Source: Mugil cephalus
Lineage: Eukaryota > Chordata > Actinopteri > Mugiliformes > Mugilidae
Assembly (NCBI RefSeq): GCF_022458985.1
Contig: NC_061781.1
Coordinates: forward strand, 12,427,501 to 12,491,500
Length of the DNA: 64,000 nucleotides
Direction: 5' to 3'
The notes under the pieces were generated by a model. That model was not told the origin of the DNA. It saw nothing but the letters and a program-made list of their open reading frames with translations, and ran no database searches. Position 1 is the stretch's first letter. Each line of letters begins with the position of its first letter. Below, in pieces: positions 24,263 through 44,940 of this stretch. The position numbers and the translations under genes are program-made.

Positions 24263-27200
24263 ATGCACATGCACGACACCATGGGCAGCTCCCCCGAGGT
24301 GCTCTCTTGGACTTCCTGCCCCAGTCTGCTGGTGGGCAAGCTGAAGGAGGAGCTCAAACTCACTGTGGTCGGGGACACCATCAAGAAATCAAACTCGCCC
24401 AACTCCCAACCCCAGCCTCCTCAGGCCCCTCCCCCTAACTTACCCCCTCAAATTATCACGGACCTCGCCCCGCCGTCGCACCTGCCCGTCCCCCTGCAGA
24501 CGCTGCAGACCCCCGGCCAGGATGAGGACTCGGTGCTGGGGGGCGTCAGCCCGCAGAACATCGCCTTGAGCGTGGACTCGATGCGGAGCGAGGGCGGCCA
24601 CTTCGACAACAGCGTGCTCCAGCTGCAGGAGCACGAGGAGGCCGTGTCGCCGGGGTCCTGTGAGCACGGCGGGTGTGTCAGCGGCATGGACGAGCACACG
24701 GGAGAAGGGGACTGTCCCGTGGGACACAACGGAGACGGCAGGCCGAGCCACCCGCATCACCACGACGACATCAAGCTGCACTTCCAAAGAGGAGGGCCCG
24801 GGTCCGGGGGCTTCTTGGAGGGTCTGTTCGGCTGCCTCCGGCCTGTCTGGAACATCATAGGAAAGACATATTCAACGGAATACAAGCTACAACAGCAAGG
24901 TAAGCGCCGAGCTTCATATTTCTACATGGCATCGCTTTACCTAAATAAATGATGTGTGTTTACCTCAAACGTCCTTGTCGCTGTAGGATTTCTGAGAAAC
25001 AAACTAAAGATTCCCTCTTGTCGCTCCCACTGTACTCTGAAACCGTAATCAAATAGCCATTCGCCCTATTGTTTTTTTGAGCTGAGCTGCACAGCTGTCA
25101 GTTTGAATTGAGGTCATGGTAAAGGTAGACTCACCTTGCTGCAGGGCTGCCTGTTCAGGCTGGACACGCAGGCTACAGGACACAAGTCGAGGTCAGACAG
25201 AGCTGGGCTGGGTCTTTGTGGTTGTCCAGGCTTCCAGCGGACTAGAGGTTTTAGCTTCTCCTCTACACTGTCTCCAAAACCACATAATGATGATGGAACA
25301 GCACATGAGTCACTGGCTACCTAAGACATTTATAGCTTTTTTTTTTGCAGAGCTTCAGTTTTATGGCCAAATACTACAATAACTAGTGCTTACTTTGCGT
25401 TGTGCGCGTTTGTGCTTGCATCATATCTGTACCCAGACATGCATTTAGAAATCAAAATATTCTTTCTTTTTATATCTCATCAAAACAGATATAACATGCT
25501 ACTCAGTTTCAGCTTTAGATGTAGTGTTGAACAGACTTTTTAAAACTTTGAACAGAGCCAAACAAGCCGATTCCTCCTGTTTCTAAACTTTATGCTAAGC
25601 TAACCAACTAGCTCTGGTTCATTTTTACTATACGGACGATTGAATTGTGTGAAGGTGTATTTCTTATACTGCACAAAGTAAAGACAGACGTTCAACAGAA
25701 AGCATTAAGCTGTAGTTGGCATATTTACCAAATGTCGTTTACTTAATTTCAGACATGTGGGAGGTTCCGTTTGAGGAGATCTCAGAGCTGCAGTGGCTGG
25801 GCAGCGGTGCGCAGGGAGCCGTCTTCTTGGGCAAGTTCCGCTCTGAGGAGGTGGCCATCAAGAAGGTGCGAGAGCAGAAGGAGACGGACATCAAACACCT
25901 GCGGAAGCTCAAGCATCCCAACATCATCAGCTTCAAGTAAGTCCTCGTCCTTGCACGTCAGGGCTCAGCAACACAAAACCCACAACAAAGGCCGACTGTG
26001 GCCAAAAGTGTCCTGGAATAAAGGGCTGCACTGGAACACAAAGAAAAAGGTCCACGGCTCTCCTTAAACAGACTCATTAGTTGGTCTATAGTTTGTTTAT
26101 TCTAGATGAATCTGTCTTTGCAAAAATATCCAGGTGAGATGATGATAAAAAATAAGAAAAAACAGTTGTATGTGTGCCTTCTTCACAAAAATGTAGGACA
26201 TGTCGCCATAGTTAGAGTTAAAAACCGATACCAGCAAACTACTAATTGGCTTGTTGTGTCAGAGCCTGATGCTGTGTTGTTGTTTTTCAGTCACTGGACT
26301 TATAATGGACTCTCACACCGTGATGATCTTCTGATCTGTAAATGTGTCTCTTATGTTTTTCGTCCGTCTCAGGGGTGTGTGCACCCAGGCGCCCTGTTAC
26401 TGCATCATCATGGAGTATTGCGCCCAGGGCCAACTGTATGAGGTGCTGAGGGCAGGGAGGAAAGTGACCCCCCGGCTGCTGGTGGACTGGGCCTCAGGCA
26501 TCGCCAGCGGCATGAACTACCTACACCTTCACAAGATCATCCACAGAGATCTCAAGTCTCCCAAGTGAGTTTTCTGCTGCTGCCAGACAACAATATCTTA
26601 GACCCTTCAAGACCCTTAATTTACTATTGTGTCAGTAACAAGGAACTGTATGTTACCCCGTGCAGTAGCATCATGGTCACGCTCTTAAAGCTGATCTGCA
26701 AGGCTCAGTAAAAGAGCTCAGCAGATTTGTTTAAGATTTCTTAGAATGCAACCGCAACAACAATTCAACCTTTCAGCTCTGGACGGTTCAGAAATTAGCT
26801 CTAATGGCATTCTCAGAATAAATAAAGGCTAGTTTTCCTAACGTGAGAGTAAGACAGAGTGTTCTGTCTCATTGTACTCCTCCTGTCTCATCCTCCGCAC
26901 ACTGTAGTCCTCTTTCTCTAATCAATATCATCATGCTGCAGCACCACCCAACACTGTGTTAGTCAGCAGAATGATCGCAGGCTGAATGTGCTGGAAAGGT
27001 CAGTCTCATTTAGCTAATGGGGTGATTCAGAGGCAGAAATGTGCTTTTGTAACAGCGGAGCGTTTGAGGCTTAAAGATTGATCCTAAGTGCTTTTAAAAA
27101 AACAACAACTCACCCTTTAAGAAAACTAGTGTAATATCGCAGATAAAACTGTGTCATCAGTCTGAATGGTTTTACTCTGCTCATCCCATAATGTTGACAG

Positions 27201-30200
27201 TGCCTGGCTTTGCTGTTTTTGCTGCATTGTAGTGTTTTGGTCACCCACAACGACACTGTGAAAATCTCTGACTTTGGAACGTCCAAAGAGCTCAGCGACA
27301 AAAGTACAAAGATGTCATTCGCGGGGACAGTGGCGTGGATGGCCCCAGAAGTGATAAGAAATGAGCCTGTGTCTGAAAAAGTTGACATCTGGTGAGTAGC
27401 GACATGGCACACAACACAACAGGATTTACTGCCGATTGTTATTTCTATGGCTTTCCTCCAATTTGGATGTGAATACCATCTAGTGTAAGCTATGACTCTG
27501 CGATTTAAGGACGCATTCATTATGTAACAGTTACTGTAATGTTTGCATAACCGGTTAAAGTAAAAATGAAATTCTGCTGTTTTTCATTTGGTGATGTCGT
27601 TGGTGAGAACTGTCTTGTGTTTTGCAGGTCATTCGGAGTTGTGTTATGGGAGCTGCTGACTGGCGAGATTCCCTACAAAGACGTGGACTCCTCCGCCATC
27701 ATTTGGGGCGTCGGCAGCAACAGTCTTCACCTCCCTGTCCCCTCCACCTGCCCGGATGGGTTTAAAATCCTCATGAAGCAAACATGGTGAGCAGAGATGC
27801 CCGCTGAGTGCTGTCCTTGCACTTAAAGTTGATTGTTAACAATGAAAAATTGCCAAGGAGCATACATCGGTCCTTCCTGATTTTCATTGATTCCAGGCAG
27901 GGCAAGCCCAGGAACAGGCCTTCGTTTCGCCAGATTCTCCTACATCTGGACATTGCCTCTGCTGACGTTCTTGGAGCTCCTCAGGAGACCTACTTCAAGT
28001 CTCAGGTCTGGACTGTTTCTAAAAATAAATTATTAAAGGTCACGGTATAGTTACACGTTGTGCTTTAGGGTGAAGCACAAAAAAAGCTAGATATTTATAT
28101 TTATAGTTTCCTCAGCTTAAACAGCAGCGTGGAGTCATCGTTTTGACTTTGTTCATCTGTATTACAGTCTGAATGGAGGGAGGAGGTGAAGAAACATTTC
28201 GAGAAGATCAAAAGTGAAGGCACCTGCATCCACAGGCTGGACGAGGAACTGATCCGACGCAGGAGGGATGAACTCAGGTGTGTTAGCAATGAGGGCAAGA
28301 GGGATAAACAAGGTGATAGTAAACATGTTGCAGGAAGCAAGACATGATGGTGATTTGTACATAAATTTATGGCTGCATTTTTCTGTACCGTCTCAGGCAT
28401 GCTCTGGACATCAGGGAGCACTACGAGAGGAAACTGGAGAGAGCCAACAACCTTTACATGGAGCTCAGTGCCATTATGCTACAGCTGGAGGTCCGAGAGA
28501 AGGAACTAATGAAGTACGGAGATGAACATTTTATCACAATGGTTTACTGGTTATTTCCTCCTTCTCAAAGTCCTTTCCAGTAACAGATATTTGAAATAAT
28601 GATCGTGAAGTGAGGTTAACCAGTTTCTCTTTTGGTTTTCTATTCACAACAATGGAGCGTTTTGTGCTGCTGTTGTTGTTACTTAAAAAAAAAATGAAGC
28701 TCAAATAAATGTATTTATTTGTCACCAGTTCTCTGACCTATAATCCACTTATCTGGCTTTTCTTCCTCTTGTGAAACTAAGGGTCGATCATGGTCACGAT
28801 ATCACTAATCTACACTTGTTTCAGAAAGCTTTGTAAGCTTTCTTTTAGAGGCTGGAGTAATGAGAGTAATGAGAGTAATGAGAGGGCTGCTCTGTATTGA
28901 TGTGAACGTCATTTCATGCTTGTCCTCCCTGCAGGAGAGAGCAAGCAGTGGAGAAGAAATATCCCGGGTCCTATAAGCGTCACCTGGTCCGACCCATCGT
29001 CAGGTCCAACGCTGTAGAGAAGCTCATCAAGAAGAAAGGAAGCATTTCCCATAAACCTGGGATGCCTTCTACAAAGAGGTCTGAACTTTAGACCAGTTAT
29101 TCAAGATAATCTCTGTTTTAACTGTTATGCCCCCATTAACATTTACAGGTTATTCTAGGTGTGATTTACTTTTCCCGTTAACAAGTCCCAGTATTCTTTG
29201 ATAAGTGTTAGTTGAAGACTTCTATGGAGAACAGATTTACCGTAAATATGTTCTATTAATCTTATGAATGTAATTTGTTTCACACAGGCCAGACTTGCTT
29301 CGCTCCGATGGCATCCCCAGTGTTGATCCTCTTCCCTCCCCCTCACCACTGTCTGCCAGCCCAAAGGTTTCCACGCCTCCTGGCAAAACCCGCTACCGAA
29401 GCAAGCCTCGCCACCGCCGCGCCAACAGTAAGGGGAGCCACAGCGAGTTCCCCGCCGTGCTGAAGCCTGTCGCCGGGGCGCCCGAAGACACCCAGTCCCT
29501 CCAGGAACAACCATTCCACCACCACCACCACCACCACATCCCACCGCAGACCGAGGGGCCCATCCTCCCGCTGAAAGGCCGCGAAGAGGCCGTCGTCAAC
29601 TGTGCCAACAACTTGCGCTACTTTGGACCCGCGGCCGCCCTCCGTAGCCCCCAGACCGACCACCTGCAGCGCCGCGTCTCCGGCTCCAGCCCCGACCTCA
29701 TTTCTACCGCCGTGGACGCGGACACGCGACAGCGGACTTCGTCCACCAGCTCCAACCCCGTACCGGGTGCGGGCGCCGGTTCTTTATGTCCCTGCTGCCA
29801 GGCTCACCCCTTCCCCGGCTGCCTACACTGTCAGGAGACCCCTCCCGCATCGAGCCAGCCAGAGCTGCCGCACTACTCGCTGCTCAACACCCAAGAAAGC
29901 TCCCAGTCTGCTTCCGGGGCGCCCAACAAAGACTCGGTCTCAGGCGGAGACGCCGCAAAGAAGACCGAGACGCAGGGACAGGATGCTTCTCAACCCACAC
30001 ACAACCTGCCCTCTGCACTGCCCCGCACCCTCAGGCCACTCAGGAAGGTGAGCGCATGGTATCGGTGAACGTGTAATGTGTTAACGAAACTTTTTTACCT
30101 CTTCGTGGAGTAACGGCTGCAATTTCCACGCTTGCAGGGTGGCGATGAGTCATCTGAAGAAGAAGAGGGAGAGGTGGATAGTGAAGTGGAGTTTCCAAGG

Positions 30201-31414
30201 AGACAGAGGTAAAATATTGAGTTTGCAAATTTGACATTTACTGTGTTACATCACGCGGTGCAAAGAAACCACCTTCACCACGGAATAACCGAAACACTGA
30301 TAAATTCCCAAATACAGTGAACCAGGTACGATCCGCTCTGAATAACTTTTATTCTTCCTCACAGACCTCACCGCTGCATGAGCAGCTTCCAGTCCTACTC
30401 CACCTTCAGCTCAGAGAACCTGTCAGTGTCTGACGGAGAGGAGGGAAACACCAGCGACCACTCGCACAGCGGGCCCCTGGAGAGGCTGAGCGCCAGCCAG
30501 GAGGAGCACCTGGACGAGCTGCTGTCGCACACGCCGGACATCCCCATTGACATCTCCACCCAGTCAGACGGCCTCTCCGACAAGGAGTGCGCCGTCCGCA
30601 GGGTGAAGACGCAGATCTCGTTGGGAAAACTGTGCTCTGACGAACACAGCTACGAGGTCAGTGGATGTTAGCCTCGTTAGCCATGTGAATTTTGGAAAGT
30701 TATTTCAATTATTGGAGAACACCAACATCCTCAGAATCATAGCTCAGAATAAATGAGTATATCTAAGCAGCTAAAGAATTTTAGCTTTTGGTAATTCAAA
30801 GGTATAAGAATCAGACTATGTGTTACTGGGTCAGAGTAAATGAGGATGGACCTCAGCAACTTTACTTGTACGTGGATTGATGCTGTTAAAGGGAAGCAGA
30901 AAGGTTTTAGAGACGTTTTAGTTGAGGCCTGTCTCACAAAACTATATATGAATTCAGGAAACTTTGTACCTTCTTAACATCAGCATGTCACTGTAAGGGC
31001 TGTGCAGACTCCTAAGCTTAGTCTTTATACAGATGGAAATAATGTCAAATATATAAATACAGAGCAGCATTAGCTCTGTGACAATCAACAATCACAAGCT
31101 ATGTTTTTGTGTAGCCACGTCAGAAACACACTTTGAAGGTTAATGTATTAATTTGACTTTCATGTGGCTTGATGGGTTGATAATAAAATGACCATAGATA
31201 AAAAAAAATGATGGATGTCATCTTTATACATTTCAGTATAATGAAGACCAAAGCCATCCCTGATACTGGATCTGTGCTGACGTTTCTCTCCGTTTTCTCG
31301 TTCTTCTCTCAGAATCCGCTACAGTTCGGGGACTCGGACTGTGACACGTCTGAAGCCGAGTGCTCCGATGCCACCATTAGAAACAACAAAGCCGGGGCTC
31401 CGTCCTCGTGGTGA
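24263..31414 (+). CDS. map3k13: MAP3K13 (leucine zipper-bearing kinase, LZK)
   Basis: A mixed-lineage Ser/Thr MAP3K that activates the JNK (and p38) cascade, known in neurons for axon-injury signalling with DLK/MAP3K12. Coding exons: 24263-24899, 25753-25936, 26373-26564, 27233-27391, 27628-27786, 27897-28005, 28168-28277, 28397-28513, 28935-29078, 29288-30047, 30138-30208, 30365-30656 and 31313-31414. Phases close to 1011 residues. Kinase domain about residues 219-460: glycine loop [11 protein letters not shown], lysine in VAIKK (K249), HRD 331-333, DFG 351-353, APE 375-377. A dual zipper/coiled-coil region follows ([18 protein letters not shown]). The tail has [18 protein letters not shown], a conserved acidic LZK/DLK motif, and a run of seven His. 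Residues just before the kinase ([20 protein letters not shown]) and the end ATIRNNK..SSW match LZK better than DLK. The first ATG is chosen because an in-frame stop lies just upstream at 24197; two further in-frame Met codons follow within seven codons. Confidence 0.95.
25545..25650. repeat. map3k13: Degenerate copy of a dispersed teleost repeat (intron of map3k13)
   Basis: The segment includes TTTATGCTAAGCTAACC preceded by a CCTCCTGTTTCTAAAC block, the order seen in a very common interspersed repeat of percomorph genomes. It is recognised from general familiarity, is diverged, and its ends are not defined here. Confidence 0.35.
28858..28886. repeat. TAATGAGAG minisatellite, three units
   Basis: Three tandem copies of TAATGAGAG lie in the map3k13 intron between exons 8 and 9. 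Directly visible and too short to assign further meaning. Confidence 0.8.
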
Positions 31415-34400
31415 AACTCTCCCCGGGGCGCTGCTCTGTTTCTGCCTGGAGGCCATCATCATGTCCCACTCTGCTCTGCAGAAAAAACACAGCAATAAGA
31501 GGACAACAAAGCTCCCTATAGCAAAGTCCCCCCGTAATCTCTCCTAGAACCCCTCAACCCATACCTTTCCCTTCATAAAACCCCCCCTCACTTAGCCCAG
31601 CATCCAGGCAACCCATGGCAGGGATTCCCTTTTGAATGATAATGTACAGTAGATAGTCTAACATTCATAATTTATTTTTGTCCGAGTTTTGAAGGTAAAT
31701 TCAGGACCTCTGTAAGTTCTCTGATCTGAACAGAAAAAAAATGACATTTTGAAGCATTAGCTTAATGTGTGTTGAGAAGGACTGGATGAAGGTGATGACG
31801 ATAACGTGTCTGAGGTGGACAGGTAGCAGTAGTGGGGTTGCGTAGCTGCGGTAGTTGTCCTCTCAGGTGACTGACCCAGAACAAGAACATCACTACGAGC
31901 CTTCGTCTGGCTGCAGCTGCTTTCAACACCTTACTGTCTTAGAAGGAAACCCCCCAAACGACAAGCAATCTGTCTTACCGCAGTCTGACCAACCTGCTTC
32001 ATCATGAGTTTACAGTGCAGAGCCCCGGTACCCCACCTCCACCTCCTCCTCCTCCTCCTCCTCCTCCTCCTCCGTGTCTCCTGGGCGGCTAACGTCGGGA
32101 GCAAGGATCTCATGGAAACAGTGTGAACACCAGCATGAACAACCTGCCTCGCAACTGGACTCTGTCTCTCCCTAAGACCCACCGTCTCGACGTCAGGATT
32201 CCCCACACAACTGTCAAAGCATGCGTACCGCAACTTTCATGAATACGAACGCTGCCCGAAGACTGCATGAGGTGGACAAGCTAGCAGGGCAGCAGAGATG
32301 GAACACTTCGCTGACAGGCTAAAGAAAAATACAAGAAAAACAACAAGAATACTCTCTCTTAGACATGTCATCATCAGCAATCAGATGTCACAACCAGAGT
32401 CACCGAGGGAGTTGTGTATGTGTGTGTATGCGTGTGAACACAAAGTCCCTTCCTCTCCATTAGACATAACAGTTTCACGTCTCATCTCAGGACTGTTCGA
32501 GGACTGTGAAACTGGACTGGACCAATTATTGTATGAAGGAATGTTCTTCGAGTGGCACATATAACGGACCATGCAGGAATATTTTAAAAAGGTCCTACAG
32601 ATAGCCTTGATGTTCAACCCTTTATAGCTGGTAACGGTTGTTAATGTCACGTAGCGACATATTCCATTTTAGGTGCAGTCCGGGTGCAGTATCGCATTTC
32701 TTTGAATCACAAGGTAGAGCAAGTCCCATGTACCATTTTCTAGCAGGTTAGTCATTACTGTCTGGTGTCCAAGTATGGTAATTATTATCTGTGACGTAGT
32801 AAATGGAACAGCAATAATGTGGGCTGGCGCTAGGTGAAGAGGGAGGTTTGTTGCTCAGGATCCGGGATGTCTAGCTGGCTAGACGCAGACACAGTGGCTG
32901 GTGGCTAGAGGAGAGCAGCGCTAGAGTGTCAAACAGCTAATTGTAGAGGTTATATTTTTGAAATTCTTTCATAAAATTCCCAGTTTTTGTAGACTTTTTC
33001 CGGGGTTTAATGCTCAGGTTTTGCGTTGCCAGTTGAGAGCAATATATCAGTGGCCACTAGATGGCGACAGTTACACAGACAACTTTTCCGTGTGTTATGT
33101 AAACGTGTCATCTCATCCCCTTTTTTTCTTCCCGAGTTATATTATCCCATGTTCCTCCCAACAGTTAAAGTCTCAGAACCCCAGCAATATTACTTTTTTT
33201 TTTGTCTGTCATCTTTGAAATGGGATACTGCATCTGTGGATACTGCACCTCTTTCTCTCTGTATTATTTTAGTCGGTCATCCACCTTACTGATCTTGCAG
33301 TTGAAAAACAGTCAGGCAGGGTTGAATTTGATGATGTCAAGACGTCGGCTCCAGTGTTCTGCATAAGGAACATAAGCCAGAGACGAGGCCACAGAGCTCT
33401 CGGCTGCTCTTGGTTTTCAGCAACCTCATCTCAGTGTTACTTCTGTATATATACATGTAAATGTAATGTGACACATTTTTGTTTTTTCTTTCTGTCTCTT
33501 TAACTTATCGCTCAGCTCGGGCTAAGTCTCGAGGTCCCGTTGTCACTGATGACCGGCCGACTGGTTTAAAATGAGCAGGATGCTCTGTGATGTCTATTAC
33601 ATCAGTATTGAACAGCGCAGGAGGGTGTGAGTCATAAAACCTAGAGCACTAGGTGCATCTAAAATTGTACTGATGGATAAACTACTTTTTGCTTCAGAGC
33701 TCTGGAAAGGCTTACACCTGCTACTGAAAGCAGCTGCTGCGTTTCAAAGAGCCTCCTTCTACCTTCTTCTTCACTCTTGTTTACGTTTGAAATAACCTAG
33801 TGTATTGTAATGACTGGGTGATCCGATCAAGCTGTTAATAACGTTGTCTTTCCGGCATATATCCTGTGAAGTATGATTTTCTTTTTTTTTTGTGACATTT
33901 TAATTTAATTTTGATCTTTTTGTTTCTTTGTAGCTGGCCTACATGATTATTGAATTAATTTATTTTGAATGACTGGTAAGGAGTAGCGTCCTTTTTAATT
34001 TCTGGCAGCTTCAGTAATGTCACGAGCTACGATTTCTCCTGAAAAGTATTATTTAATGGAAGCACAATGAATTGAAATGGGATGAGGACAGTATTTGTAC
34101 GGTAGAACAAAAGCATTGTCATATCATTTGACCCTGCAGGGGACCACTCATCCTTTAGATTATCATTAGCAGTAGTAATTAGCGAGATCAAATGTTCCTA
34201 TTTTTTTATTTTATTTTATCATAGATTGTTGGGAATCACTTCCAACCATAAATCAGTCACAGCAGGGTAAAGGAGATCCTGAAGGCATGTGTGACGCTGA
34301 TCTCTACGTGTCTGCAGTGATCCCTTTCTCTTGTTTTTATTTAAAATACTGGTTACTTACATCTGAATTTCTGTAAAATTGTCTAACTGTGGACATCATG

Positions 34401-34590
34401 ATGCCTCATCCCATATTATCAGACACCTGTTTCTTTGTTACTCTCATTCTGAACTCCCTTTCCTGTCGAATGGCATTATGATCAACCAATCCTGTCAGTT
34501 TCCTGTATTATCCAGTGTACAGTGCAATGAGTATCTGAGGGAATAAAATCAGAGCAAACAACTGCATGGAATAAATGCTGATGTACTGTA
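31415..34590 (+). other. map3k13: map3k13 3' UTR (inferred extent) including CTC repeat
   Basis: No further exon or open frame with domain content follows the map3k13 stop. AATAAA signals at 34542-34547 and 34570-34575 are the first clustered canonical signals and could end a roughly 3.2 kb 3' UTR. A CTC trinucleotide run lies at 32042-32073. A block from about 32800 to 33080 (GGCTGG, CTAGCTGGCTAGACG, ATGGCGACAG) is compositionally distinct and may be an old repeat. The UTR length is inference; an earlier polyadenylation site is possible. Confidence 0.4.
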
Positions 34591-36240
34591 CCCAAAACAT
34601 TGTGGTCTGACTCTTCTTTAATTCATAGAGTTCTTATAAACACAGTATAAAGCAGTGGTGCTCCCAGGCATTTTGAAATGAGTTGAACTTTTACCTACTC
34701 CCCAAAAACTACCACGTTTCTTTCCCCCACATTATAGACTTATAAACTCAACTGTAACAGTCTAAATGAAAAACAGCTTTCAGTTCTAAATTTTATATCT
34801 ACTCAAACATAGGTTGCATCACCATCTATTCAATTACTTCATTGAACTGCACTGAAACTCACTAGTTTAATTTTTCAGATATATTTGTCGTCCTTTCATA
34901 AAATAGTGCTGCTCTGACTGCAGGGGACAGGAAGACGAGCTGAATGTTGTCAGCTCAAGAAACTCCCATGGAGCCAGGTCGCAGAGGTGTGGTCTTCTAT
35001 ATAGTCACCTAGTTTTGTGTGAAGAGGACTATAACCTCCCAAACAGCTGTGACTCATCAATGAACAGACATATGACATGTCCTCTGGTGTCTGGGAACAG
35101 AACGTTATTAGTGTCAGCATGGTCGTAAAGCTGTGTCTGATCAGTGTATACTGTATAGGCTATTGTGTATTTTTTCCGGTGTATTCATAGAATTATGACC
35201 CATTTTGACTAATCAGGACTCACAACAAACTCCCATCATTGTTAATCCAAGATTTAAACTGGAATTTTAATACGTTTTTGACACAAATCTTGAGAATTGT
35301 TCTAGTTTTCTTGTAACCTTGATAATAAGTCCCTGCTGTAGGTGCTGTTTATCCGTTATATGACATGATGTGACGTTTGCGAACGAGACAGTCTTTTGAA
35401 CAGCTCTTTTACATGAACAGTACAACTGTTCGTTTGTGAGCAACTGACATCTCTGAGTTTGAGTTGTCCACAGCACGCTCCGTTTACATGAACATATCTA
35501 TATATGCACAGCTACTACCTAGTTAATGGGGATGAGGAGAGTGAGCGCAGCCTGAGTCTGACTGACGGAGCAGAGACAGATTTTCCGCTTTATCAGGGAA
35601 GAGGAGGAGATATTTGTGGCAGGGAAAAAAAACTACAAAATGAGCCCAAGTCAAAGGAAACACAGCAGACACATAAGGTAGAGTACAATGCAATATGTGT
35701 CAGAAAGACATCTCTTTCAAGTCAAGGTCAACAAACATCTTACACCACCTTATGAAAACTCAAGCACCCAACAGTAATAGTGTCAGATTAGTGCCTCTAG
35801 CACTAATGATGGTGACTTTTGCCAAAGGATAAGAAGGAGAGACAGTAAAACCTACAACAGATGCAACTGTTTTATTATTTCAGGTACATCTTTAGTTTTG
35901 TTCACACTTATCATTTACACGACTTTGTTTTGAATTTATATTCTAGTAGTATAATATTTTATATACATTTTTTTTATTATAATTTTTATCTGCATTGTAA
36001 AAATGTACTCGTGTAGAAAGTTTTACAGTAAAGTTGTTTCGCGTGGAAGTTAACTGTAGCCTGTGTAGTTTTTATTGCACCATAAAAATTTTTTGGTGAA
36101 CCTTGATAAAAAAAAAAAAAGGTTGACTTAAAAAAAATAAATGATTTTAAAGAGCAACAACAAGAAGGAGTCAGTCTTTTGAACGGCTCCTTAAGATGCG
36201 GCTCCCTTCAAAGAGCCCATCTCCAGTCACTTCCTTTACA
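34591..36240. other. Intergenic sequence between map3k13 and pfkl
   Basis: No gene recognised. Two related motifs, CAGTCTTTTGAACAGCTCTTTTAC near 35389 and CAGTCTTTTGAACGGCTCCTTAAG near 36171, occur in the same orientation about 780 bp apart. They resemble fragments of a dispersed teleost element. An 83-codon frame at 35504 has no recognisable content. Confidence 0.45.
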
Positions 36241-36254
36241 AGCGTCAGGGTTCA

Positions 36255-36510
36255 ACGGGTAGGCGGGGCTTCCCTCATAAGACGAGAGAACGGAAGGAGA
36301 CAATTACTCCGGGCGGTGCGGGGTTATAAATTTAACGCCCACTGTCGCTAACTCCACCGCTGAGAAGAGGCGGAGCCAATCCAGCCCAGGTTCTTCTTCC
36401 TAAAGTCTGAGACCGAGAACCAGGAAGCGACGGTGGGATTACCTCAAACTCTTGACACGAGCAACTTTTTTCCGCTGGTTTATTCCTCTGTGCGCTTTAA
36501 GGAGGTCAAA
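36255..36510 (+). promoter_or_regulatory. pfkl: pfkl core promoter and 5' leader
   Basis: A TATAAA box lies at 36325-36330, directly after a GC box (GGGCGGTGCGGGG, about 36311). Another GC box (TAGGCGGGGCTT) lies near 36260. A start about 30 bp beyond the TATA box would give a leader of roughly 155 nt before the ATG at 36511, with a CCAAT string and a GAGGCGGAG repeat within it. Motifs are seen directly; the start point and activity are inferred. Confidence 0.5.
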
Positions 36511-44166
<7,656 letters not shown>

Positions 44167-44940
44167 GATCTCTGAAAGGACAGTACTCTCTGCACTTTTT
44201 AAACTCATATATCTGCGTCATTTGTTCCAATGACTGTGTCCTTTATGAAAGCCAGCACAGATCATGTAGACCTACAGTATTCATTTATTGAATGAACCAT
44301 TCAGTAGAGCTTTTTCTTTTCCAAGTGAGGCCAAGGTGGTTAGGGATTAACCACAGAGTATATCACATGTAACAGACTGTATGCGCTGCGGTATGAATGG
44401 TTTGCTTCCAAAGTCACATCCAAAAAGAATAAGAAATATTCTGAGCCAAAAATAATATGATCAAGAATTTATGGTGTACAATTTCACATTTTATAGGTTT
44501 TATTTGTTAAGAATGACTGACTGTGCACAAAATGAATGTTAAGAGCGCCTCGGTAGTTTGTTGAGAGTCTCATTTCAAACATATTTAACACACTTAATGT
44601 TAAAATGCGACTGTGTGAGTCAAAGGACCAGTGAGTTGTTAATATTCATTTTTTTTTATCCTCTATTAGACTGAAACTGCTTTGCCATTAGTTAAAGTGA
44701 ACAGCAAGTCACAACACAGCAACACAGTCTGTTACACTGTGTCAAAAACCGTTTAACTTCAAAACCACTGTACTGAAAACAGGAATCTTTGTAAAGAAAT
44801 GTATGAACTTGTGAATTATTTTGATACAAACATAGTTAATAGCAACCATATAACGAAATACGAACAATGAAAGACTATTAGAAAAATATTTTCATCCTCT
44901 GCAATTGACAATAAATAAGATCAGAAAAGTGAAACAAAAC
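44167..44940. other. Convergent 3' UTRs of pfkl and six6os1
   Basis: Only 774 bp separate the two stop codons. On the + strand an AATAAA at 44910-44915 is the first canonical signal after pfkl and sits 26 bp from the six6os1 stop. On the - strand AATAAA occurs as TTTATT at about 44499 and at 44284-44289. If these are used the two 3' UTRs overlap. No other gene is seen here. Confidence 0.5.

Noticed and set aside
24440..24787. 115-codon frame on the - strand opposite the first map3k13 coding exon
   Set aside because: Shadow of a GC-rich coding exon on the other strand.
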